IMG/VR virus record: IMGVR_UViG_3300032282_005896
Span: 1-38,412 of that record
DNA length: 38,412 bases
Direction: 5' to 3' (one strand)
Source of the DNA: a virus
Below the pieces are notes generated by a model. The model was not told the origin of the DNA. It saw only the letters and a program-made list of their open reading frames with translations, and made no database searches. Below are positions 34,004-38,412 of this stretch, piece after piece. The translations under genes were made by a program, and so were the position numbers. The number at the start of each line of letters is the position of its first letter. Positions within the stretch are counted from its first letter, which is position 1.

Positions 34004-34874
34004 ATTTTTCTCGTTTTGACCACTTGTCGTTGTATGGACGTGCTATAATATCGGTGACAATTGATTGCACCGTATCAGTGAATTGAAAATTGTATGTGTT
34101 GCTAAACTTGTCGGTCAAAATGGAAAAATTATAGGTGAAATCTTTGCCTTTGTCGATAAGAGTGGAGTTTGTAACCTTGGCAACTTCATGACCAATATTG
34201 GATATAGTATTATTGAATGATTTCATGTTGTACACACCACGGTGGTCGTGCTTTGATTCAATAATTTTTTCAATACCGCTTACCAAATCATTAATTCCTA
34301 AAATAGGACGATAGCATTCACCATTGAAAACATTCAATATGCCATTTTTTTGTGCGGATAATGTCATGGAATTGATCATCAAATCAAGTCTCATGTTTGG
34401 GCTCCATCCGTTGACACTACCAAATCTCAGTGCATAATATTCAACGTTGGTCAATGGCATGAAATTGTCAATCGTAGTCTTGGAAAACGTCAAGCCGTCG
34501 ATTGGTGAACACAGATCAGTTTCTACTTTTGCAGAATTTCCAGACTCCACATATACACAAGAGCTTGATGCATATATGAACTTTTGTTTATTCAATTTTT
34601 TGACCAAATTGATAAACTTTCCTACGTTGTTATCAAATGTGTCAAATGGATCGCTACATAGCTTAACAGAAGAGTTGCCAGCAAGAAAAATGATGGCATC
34701 GAAACGATCCAGATACTCTTTCTTTAGCTCATCAAAACCAAGCTTGATATTATTTGGGTTGACAAAATTACCAAAATATTCCAAATCAACCGTGTCTACT
34801 TCGTATTTTTTGTGAAAACGAGTATACAGTGCAGATCCAATATAACCACATCCTCCAATAATCAATAACTTCAT
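33981..34874 (-). CDS. NAD-dependent sugar epimerase/dehydratase-like (297 aa)
   Basis: MKLLIIGGCGYIGSALYTRF has the GxxGxxG NAD motif (residues 7-13). AIIFLAGNSSVKLC and FIYASSSCVYVESG are typical of the extended SDR family. The catalytic YxxxK would fall at 128-132, where the sequence is LTFSK. Lys132 is kept but the Tyr is Leu. YYALRFGSVNGWSPNMRLDL is the usual substrate-side motif. The protein may be a binding or structural paralogue, or may use another acid/base. It is the first gene of the sugar operon. Confidence 0.8.
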   Translation of the reverse strand: MKLLIIGGCGYIGSALYTRFHKKYEVDTVDLEYFGNFVNPNNIKLGFDELKKEYLDRFDAIIFLAGNSSVKLCSDPFDTFDNNVGKFINLVKKLNKQKFIYASSSCVYVESGNSAKVETDLCSPIDGLTFSKTTIDNFMPLTNVEYYALRFGSVNGWSPNMRLDLMINSMTLSAQKNGILNVFNGECYRPILGINDLVSGIEKIIESKHDHRGVYNMKSFNNTISNIGHEVAKVTNSTLIDKGKDFTYNFSILTDKFSNTYNFQFTDTVQSIVTDIIARPYNDKWSKREKYELQTQQ

Positions 34875-34896
34875 ATTACCATATACATATCAAAAA

Positions 34897-34912
34897 AAGT
34901 CGAAATCGACTT
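34897..34912 (-). terminator. Short terminator overlapping a stop codon
   Basis: A 6-bp stem pairs AAGTCG (34897-34902) with CGACTT (34907-34912) around AAAT. Seven T follow on the minus strand. The stop of the 154-aa gene (34911-34913) lies in the stem, so it may be weak while ribosomes reach the stop codon. Confidence 0.55.
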
Positions 34913-35375
34913 ATTTCAAAAACAAAGATTCTGCCAACTCTTTGTAGCTAAAACCTTCATGCTTTGGTTTCCAAGAAACTGTGCTTGGTCCCTTTTTCTT
35001 GCTCGTACCAGTTTTATTGCATTGTGATGGTGTAGGACGACATGCTGGATACTTACTTCTCTTTTCACCAGCTTGTCTACCACAAGCTTTACATTTCTTT
35101 TGTCCAGTCTTGGGATCTTTGCGGCAAGTATTGCAATCTACCCAACCTTTGCCACCTTTGCCACCACGGCGAGCAAACCAACCATGCAATCCTTGCGATT
35201 TTTCTTTGTCAAAACCAGCTTCTTCAATTGATTGTTCTTCGCTTACACCCTTCCAAATCTTGCCTTGGCGGCACTTGACCACTGCACCACTAGCGTATGC
35301 ACTGGGCCATTTTTTGTATTTGCGTTTGGCTATGCGAACGCAGCGATCAACTTTTTCAGTGGTAATACTGTCCAT
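34911..35375 (-). CDS. DUF5872-like Cys/Arg/Lys-rich protein (154 aa)
   Basis: The ATG at 35375 gives MDSITTEKVDRCVRIAKRKY. KKWPSAYASGAVVKCRQGKI, then GWFARRGGKGGKGWVDCNTC and KKCKACGRQAGEKRSKYPAC followed by RPTPSQC, make a Cys-rich, basic protein of the type named DUF5872. The pairs C-x2-C (CNTC, CKAC) suggest zinc binding. The function of the family is unknown to me. CTATTTATT precedes the ATG by 3 nt. It is the only protein gene between the sugar operon and the tmRNA. Confidence 0.78.
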   Translation of the reverse strand: MDSITTEKVDRCVRIAKRKYKKWPSAYASGAVVKCRQGKIWKGVSEEQSIEEAGFDKEKSQGLHGWFARRGGKGGKGWVDCNTCRKDPKTGQKKCKACGRQAGEKRSKYPACRPTPSQCNKTGTSKKKGPSTVSWKPKHEGFSYKELAESLFLK

Positions 35376-35378
35376 GAT

Positions 35379-35387
35379 AATAAATAG
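35379..35387 (-). promoter_or_regulatory. CTATTTATT start-proximal motif (candidate late promoter)
   Basis: CTATTTATT followed by ATC and the ATG at 35375. The terminator that ends tmRNA transcription is 15 nt upstream. Confidence 0.5.
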
Positions 35388-35402
35388 CAATTTGGGCACA
35401 AA

Positions 35403-35433
35403 AAAAGGTCAGCACTTTTGATGCTGACCTTTT
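35403..35433 (-). terminator. Terminator of tmRNA transcript
   Basis: A 12-bp perfect stem pairs 35403-35414 with 35422-35433 around a 7-nt loop, and eight T follow on the minus strand. It begins 5 nt after the tmRNA 3' CCA. Confidence 0.92.
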
Positions 35434-35437
35434 GAAA

Positions 35438-35826
35438 TGGTGGACGTGGGGGAAGTCGAATCCCCGTCTTTGAATAAAAATCCATGATCATCTACACGCT
35501 TATGTGATTTTGAATTTGTTAGGAGCAGCAATATAATATCACCAAAAAGATGCTGTCTTAGGACCTGCTATAATTCGACTGAAACTACAAGTCAACTTTT
35601 TCAATCATAGTTCGTAGAATGACATTTGTTTTGATTACCGAACTCTCATCAAACAAACGGGCAACCAGTATTAGGCTGCAACAGCACCGACGTTCTCGTA
35701 AGAGAAGTCATAGCTCACTACATTTTCCTTAGCGGTTAATGTTTCGATAGACGTTTAGAGAGGCCAACTATCATCCTCTACGTGCTTACCATGAACGCAT
35801 ACTCAAATCGATACCAGTACACGCCC
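35438..35826 (-). ncRNA. ssrA: tmRNA (one-piece, 389 nt)
   Basis: The 5' end GGGCGTG (35820-35826) pairs with CACGTCC (35442-35448) before ACCA; one pair is G-U. The 5' side continues TACTGGTATCGATTTGAG, the tmRNA D-region. The 3' side has a tRNA-like T-arm (GGGGATTCGACTTCCCC) and the preceding helix TAAGCGTGTAGATGATCATGG, as in bacterial ssrA. The tag frame begins at GCT (35731-35733) and ends at TAA (35671-35673), encoding AKENVVSYDF-SYENVGAVAA. tmRNA frees stalled ribosomes and tags the product for proteolysis. It is followed directly by a strong terminator. The length and permutation are ordinary; a phage copy is not. Confidence 0.9.
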
Positions 35827-35847
35827 AAAATTCTCAATGAACAAAAA

Positions 35848-35919
35848 TGGTAGCTGGTATGGGTGCTGCCCCCACTTAACAAACCTTATGAGGATTCGTC
35901 GTTTGCTGAAACCCCAGCC
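35848..35919 (-). tRNA. tRNA-Met/Ile (CAT), atypical D- and T-arms
   Basis: Acceptor GGCTGGG/ACCAGCT (G1-U72, G7-A66 mismatch), A73, CCA encoded. Anticodon loop CTCATAA gives CAT, as in elongator Met and the Ile2 type. T-arm GTGGG/CCCAT with loop GGCAGCA in place of TTCGAAN. The D-arm is short (GTTT-CAGC-AAAC) and has no GG. The frame GCAAACGACGAATCC inside it looks like a tmRNA tag by chance. Confidence 0.7.
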
Positions 35920-35929
35920 ATTCTAAATC

Positions 35930-36003
35930 TGGAGCGGGTAGCGGGAATCGAACCCGCATAATCAGTTTGGAAGACTGACACTCTACCATTGAGCTATACC
36001 CGC
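35930..36003 (-). tRNA. tRNA-Gly (TCC)
   Basis: Acceptor GCGGGTA/TACCCGC, discriminator T, CCA encoded. D-loop AATGGTA with GG, anticodon loop CTTCCAA, T-arm CGGGTTCGATTCCCG. Fully canonical. Confidence 0.93.
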
Positions 36004-36016
36004 ATTCTAATAAGTA

Positions 36017-36244
36017 TTATTCGGTCAACGCAAGAGCTTCATAATCATAATTGTGATTTTCCTTAAACGCATCACAATACTTCTTGGCTGACTTCTCTGT
36101 CAAAAAAATTTTATGAATTGACCTATCGGAATCTCCGTTACGGACTACATACACCGTAATCGGTAAAACCTTTTCTTCCTTGATAATTTCACTTGCAACC
36201 AAAATGTTGCCGATCAAAATCAACAATACCAATAGTTTCTTCAT
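36017..36244 (-). CDS. Small secreted protein, unknown (75 aa)
   Basis: The ATG at 36244 gives MKKLLVLLILIGNILVASEI, a clear signal peptide with likely cleavage after about residue 18. The mature part (57 residues) is charged, with KIFLTEKSAKKYCDAFKENH and one Cys. It lies in the tRNA array, 14 nt from the tRNA-Gly gene. A TTGACA box (36274-36279) with TAGACT (36252-36257) at 16 nt may be its promoter; transcription would begin next to the ATG. No family recognised. Confidence 0.65.
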   Translation of the reverse strand: MKKLLVLLILIGNILVASEIIKEEKVLPITVYVVRNGDSDRSIHKIFLTEKSAKKYCDAFKENHNYDYEALALTE

Positions 36245-36903
36245 ACCAACAAGTCTATCACAACTTCTTGCTTTGTCAACACCTATTAAAGAAAAATGAC
36301 AAACCGTGCTATTATACTCTAAAAAGACTTGCGGCACATGCGCCCAAACCCTTACGGAATCCTCCTATCGGGTGTTTGTCAAAATGGATGACCGTGACTT
36401 GCGAATATACGAGGATTTCACTGGGCGTTCCATATTTCGATCAAGTCCAACGGCACTGTGCGCACAGAAACCATAAACTTAAATCGAATGTCTATCTCGT
36501 CAACTTCAGTCTCATCTACCTCCCAATGGCAGAGTGCTATAATTCTATACACCAACGATCAAAAATGTTTGACACAGCCGTAGCCGATGTTCTGTTCTAT
36601 TCCTACATTTATCTCAGTATTGCTACTGGTTGTTCGTTAAAAACAACTGCTCCAACCTATCCCTTCAAACGTGCAGCACTACACTCGGGTTATTTAGGAT
36701 TACTGCTAATATGTGGTGTTATTGAATTAAAGTTAACCGGACTGCTCCTTGCTTCCACGGAATCGCAATCTTTTAATCATTGTGGGCAATATGAAGTTAA
36801 CTTACATTCTCCCAATCATCTGCTGTGCAGCATCGAACTTCCTCTAAGATATTATCTCAGCGTAGGATCGCTTATGTCAAAATTTCAGTCAGTGTTTGAT
36901 AAA
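36245..36903. other. 660-nt region without a recognised gene
   Basis: No minus-strand frame over 60 codons. On the plus strand, one frame is open across the whole stretch and beyond (36193-37110). It begins at TTG, overlaps both flanking minus-strand genes, is Cys/Leu/Ser-rich and shows no known motif, so I do not call it. A 12-bp palindrome CTGTGCGCACAG is at 36456-36467. A TATAAT is on the minus strand at 36311-36316 and another on the plus strand at 36540-36545. A structured RNA is possible. Confidence 0.4.
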
Positions 36904-37122
36904 CTATTGCTTTGCAAACAAATGCAGATTCTCTGCTTTCAACGTATCCATTTGTTTTTCTATGACTTTGCGTTTTGTAGCGTCATTTGTTTTCTCCCAT
37001 TTTACCACAAGCGAACTGTATTGCTTGCGATACTTTTCAATGGTGAGTTTTTTGGTTACGTTGTCTGCGCCAAATGCATTCAATGCAAGTGTCAATACGA
37101 TTGTTGCTAGAATTGTTTTCAT
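36904..37122 (-). CDS. Small secreted protein, unknown (72 aa)
   Basis: The ATG at 37122 gives MKTILATIVLTLALNAFGAD, a signal peptide with likely cleavage after AFGA. The mature part is a Lys-rich helical domain (KKLTIEKYRKQYSSLVVKWE) ending AENLHLFAKQ. An upstream in-frame extension runs into the tRNA-Pro gene and is rejected. It lies 27 nt from the tRNA-Pro gene. It resembles the 75-aa neighbour in layout, not in sequence. Possibly a periplasmic effector, by inference. Confidence 0.65.
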   Translation of the reverse strand: MKTILATIVLTLALNAFGADNVTKKLTIEKYRKQYSSLVVKWEKTNDATKRKVIEKQMDTLKAENLHLFAKQ

Positions 37123-37149
37123 ATGTTCAACAATACATATTGATGAAAG

Positions 37150-37225
37150 TGGTCGGAGTGGAGAATTTCGCAATCTCAACCTCCTGTCTCCAAAACAGGC
37201 CGTCTACTTTTGACATTACACTCCG
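37150..37225 (-). tRNA. tRNA-Pro (TGG), atypical T-loop
   Basis: Acceptor CGGAGTG/CACTCCG, A73, CCA encoded. Anticodon arm CCTGT-TTTGGAG-ACAGG, perfect. T-loop TGCGAAA (G55), with a T-T pair closing the stem instead of G53-C61. D-loop AAAAGTA has no GG. A canonical tRNA-Pro with the same anticodon lies at 38316-38386. Confidence 0.7.
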
Positions 37226-37233
37226 ATAAAAAT

Positions 37234-37307
37234 TGGCAGGGGATAAGGGAATCGAACCCCTACAAGGAGATTCAAAGTCTCCCGCACTACCATTATGCAA
37301 ATCCCCA
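37234..37307 (-). tRNA. tRNA-Gln (TTG)
   Basis: Acceptor TGGGGAT/ATCCCCT, with position 1 a T-T mismatch next to G73, as expected for weak 1-72 pairing in Gln. CCA encoded. Anticodon loop CTTTGAA, T-loop TTCGATT, D-loop with GG. Confidence 0.9.
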
Positions 37308-37317
37308 GTTCTGAAAT

Positions 37318-37391
37318 TGGAGCGGGTAGAGGGAATCGAACCCTCACATCGACCTTGGCAAGGTCATAGGCTACCACTACATCATACCCGC
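37318..37391 (-). tRNA. tRNA-Gly (GCC)
   Basis: Acceptor GCGGGTA/TACCCGC, T73, CCA encoded. Anticodon loop TTGCCAA, T-loop TTCGATT, D-loop with GG. Same acceptor stem as tRNA-Gly (TCC). Confidence 0.93.
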
Positions 37392-37397
37392 ATAAAT

Positions 37398-37473
<76 letters not shown>

Positions 37474-37479
37474 GTAAAA

Positions 37480-37572
37480 TGGCGGAAGGTGAGGGTGCTG
37501 CCCCCTCAGTGGTTTTTAGGCCACGGCAGTTTAGCAAACTGCTACGACTAACTAACTATTCGTCTACCTTCC
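37480..37572 (-). tRNA. tRNA-Ser (GCT), atypical T-loop
   Basis: Acceptor GGAAGGT/ACCTTCC, G73, CCA encoded. Anticodon arm GCAGT-TTGCTAA-ACTGC. Long variable arm GTGG-CCTAAAAA-CCAC, as Ser requires. T-arm GAGGG/CCCTC with loop GGCAGCA instead of TTCGAAN. D-loop ATAGTTAGTTAG has no GG. Confidence 0.8.
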
Positions 37573-37638
37573 ATGAACTACAAATACATAGTTTTCAAAA
37601 AACTGACAATCTCCGATTTCTTCAAGAGACGATAACCT

Positions 37639-37667
37639 ACTGTATCAGTCTTCGGTTCCATTGTCAA
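37639..37667 (-). promoter_or_regulatory. Host-type promoter inside tRNA array
   Basis: Minus-strand TTGACA (37662-37667), a 17-nt spacer and TACAGT (37639-37644). It would drive tRNA-Ser (GCT) and the tRNAs to its left. The 113 nt between the two tRNA-Ser genes hold nothing else. Confidence 0.5.
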
Positions 37668-37685
37668 GTGGAGTTTGTATTAAAG

Positions 37686-37777
37686 TGGCGGATGCTGTCC
37701 GTACTGCCCGGACCTTCGTTTTTAGGCGAACCTAGTTTTCAAGACTAGTGAGGCCAGCTTATATCCCCCTAGCATCC
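37686..37777 (-). tRNA. tRNA-Ser (TGA), atypical T-loop
   Basis: Acceptor GGATGCT/AGCATCC, G73, CCA encoded. Anticodon arm CTAGT-CTTGAAA-ACTAG. Long variable arm TTCG-CCTAAAAA-CGAA, sharing its loop with tRNA-Ser (GCT). T-loop GGCAGTA on GTCCG/CGGAC. D-loop ATATAAGCTGG has a GG only next to the stem, not in the usual place. Confidence 0.8.
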
Positions 37778-37783
37778 ATAAAT

Positions 37784-37861
37784 TGGTAGGCGTGGTAGGA
37801 TTCGAACCTACAACATTCAAATTTTAAGTATGACGACTCTTTCCAGTTGGTCTACACGCCC
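37784..37861 (-). tRNA. tRNA with Leu anticodon TAA, class I (short variable loop)
   Basis: Acceptor GGGCGTG/CACGCCT (G1-U72), A73, CCA encoded. Anticodon arm TCATA-CTTAAAA-TTTGA with one T-T mismatch. Variable loop only ATGTT. T-loop TTCGAAT, D-loop with GG. The short loop is unusual for tRNA-Leu. Confidence 0.8.
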
Positions 37862-37871
37862 GTTAATAAAT

Positions 37872-37949
37872 TGGTAGCATCGACTGGATTCGAACCAGCA
37901 CTACTCTATTTTTGAGATAGATGACTCCTTCCATTTGGTCTACGATGCC
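37872..37949 (-). tRNA. tRNA with Leu anticodon CAA, class I
   Basis: Acceptor GGCATCG/CGATGCT (G1-U72), A73, CCA encoded. Anticodon arm TCTAT-CTCAAAA-ATAGA, variable loop GTAGT, T-loop TTCGAAT. D-arm almost the same as in the TAA, CAG and GAG tRNAs. Confidence 0.85.
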
Positions 37950-37956
37950 ATTAAAT

Positions 37957-38033
37957 TGGTGGACCAGGTGAGAATCGAACTCACAACAGATTGATTGCAA
38001 ATCAGTCTCGCTGCCCTTAGAACATGCCAGCCC
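37957..38033 (-). tRNA. tRNA-Ala (TGC)-like, degenerate acceptor
   Basis: Acceptor GGGCTGG/CTGGTCC with several G-U pairs including G3-U70, A73, CCA encoded. The 3' strand equals that of tRNA-Ala at 37398. Anticodon arm ACTGA-TTTGCAA-TCAAT with one C-A mismatch. T-loop TTCGATT. The D-arm is weak (TGTT/AGCG). A Cys (GCA) reading is possible but the stem then fails. Confidence 0.6.
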
Positions 38034-38046
38034 ATTTAATTGAAAT

Positions 38047-38124
38047 TGGTAGCTACGATAGGATTCGAACCTACACTATCTACTTTCTGAGAGTAGCGTC
38101 TCCTTCCATTTGGACTACGTAGCC
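38047..38124 (-). tRNA. tRNA with Leu anticodon CAG, class I
   Basis: Acceptor GGCTACG/CGTAGCT (G1-U72), A73, CCA encoded. Anticodon arm CTACT-CTCAGAA-AGTAG, variable loop ATAGT, T-loop TTCGAAT. Confidence 0.87.
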
Positions 38125-38135
38125 ATTACAAAAAT

Positions 38136-38219
38136 TGGTCGGCATGATAGGACTTGCACCTACACCCCTTTCGGGACGAGCTTCTAAGACTCGCATGGCT
38201 TCTATTACATCACATGCCG
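38136..38219 (-). tRNA. tRNA-Leu (TAG), class II, atypical T-loop
   Basis: Acceptor CGGCATG/CATGCCG, A73, CCA encoded. Anticodon arm CGAGT-CTTAGAA-GCTCG. Long variable arm CCC-GAAA-GGG. T-loop TGCAAGT (G55) in place of TTCAAGT. D-loop TAATAGAAGC has no GG. Confidence 0.8.
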
Positions 38220-38224
38220 AAAAT

Positions 38225-38302
38225 TGGTGGTGACGACAGGATTTGAACCTGCACTATTTACTATCTCAAAGTAACGACTCCTTCCAGTTGGTCTACGTCA
38301 CC
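38225..38302 (-). tRNA. tRNA with Leu anticodon GAG, class I
   Basis: Acceptor GGTGACG/CGTCACC, A73, CCA encoded. Anticodon arm TTACT-TTGAGAT-AGTAA, variable loop ATAGT, T-loop TTCAAAT. Confidence 0.87.
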
Positions 38303-38315
38303 GTTTGAAAATCCC

Positions 38316-38386
38316 TCGGCCCACAGAGAATCGAACTCTGTCCCCATGCTCCCAAAGCACGTATGCTACCGTAACACCTTGGACCG
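38316..38386 (-). tRNA. tRNA-Pro (TGG), canonical, CCA not encoded
   Basis: Acceptor CGGTCCA/TGGGCCG, A73, then GGG: the only tRNA of the array without an encoded CCA. Anticodon arm CGTGC-TTTGGGA-GCATG with G37 as usual for Pro. T-loop TTCGATT, D-loop TACGGTA with GG. Confidence 0.85.
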
Positions 38387-38412
38387 AGAATGACAAGATA
38401 ACTTGTCGAAAT

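Noticed and set aside
35886-35906. Frame GCAAACGACGAATCCTCATAA, similar to a tmRNA tag (ANDESS).
   Set aside because: It lies inside the tRNA-Met (CAT) gene, has only six residues, and the true tmRNA with its own ends and tag frame is at 35438-35826.
36245-36903. RNase P RNA or another known structured RNA in the gene-free stretch.
   Set aside because: None of the conserved RNase P blocks could be placed on either strand; only short palindromes are visible.

Overview
The window is part of the genome of a tailed, contractile (T4-type) double-stranded DNA phage. Genes recognisable from sequence are a gp6-type baseplate wedge protein, a gp25-type wedge protein, a gp5-like hub/spike protein, a gp55-type late sigma factor, PhoH and an Hsp20 chaperone. 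This mix, together with sugar-nucleotide genes, large repeat-rich virion proteins and a long tRNA array, is typical of marine T4-like myoviruses such as cyanophages and their relatives. The host cannot be read from the window. The DNA is AT-rich and nearly everything is on the minus strand, so gene order is best read from right to left.

Layout, left to right. Positions 1-18217 hold a virion block: two neighbouring proteins with Thr/Pro/Ser repeats (the first cut by the window edge), several large tail/baseplate structural proteins (372, 214, 1490, 157 and 621 aa), gp6, gp25, a protein with a glycine-zipper tail, and the gp5-like protein with a cluster of nine histidines. Positions 18287-21598 hold the late sigma factor, a membrane-anchored coiled-coil protein, a 45-aa acidic protein, a four-helix membrane protein with a charged repeat tail, and Hsp20. 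Positions 21724-26398 hold three fibre-like virion proteins: one ending in a Hint (intein-like) domain, one in a Peptidase_S74 chaperone, and one carrying Ser-Ala-Tyr repeats. Positions 26424-28743 hold PhoH and small genes of unknown function. Positions 28836-34874 hold a sugar cassette: two glycosyltransferases, a HAD-nucleotidyltransferase fusion, a GHMP (heptose-type) kinase, two methyltransferases and a sugar epimerase. Positions 34911-38386 hold a DUF5872-like gene, a tmRNA and fourteen tRNA genes, with two small secreted proteins inside the array.

The most interesting signals are in the RNA genes and the control sites. (1) The phage carries its own one-piece tmRNA with a 20-residue tag. 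(2) Five tRNAs (Met, Ser-GCT, Ser-TGA, Leu-TAG, Pro-TGG) have non-standard T-loops with G at position 55; four of them also lack the usual D-loop GG, and the D-loop of the fifth is atypical. This looks like a rewired tRNA elbow. (3) Five tRNAs with five different leucine anticodons are present, and four of them lack the long variable arm expected of bacterial tRNA-Leu. (4) A motif, CTATTTATW, sits 3-5 nt before the start codon of six genes. At five of these a terminator hairpin lies just upstream. This suggests late promoters that make leaderless mRNAs, probably read with the encoded gp55-type sigma factor.
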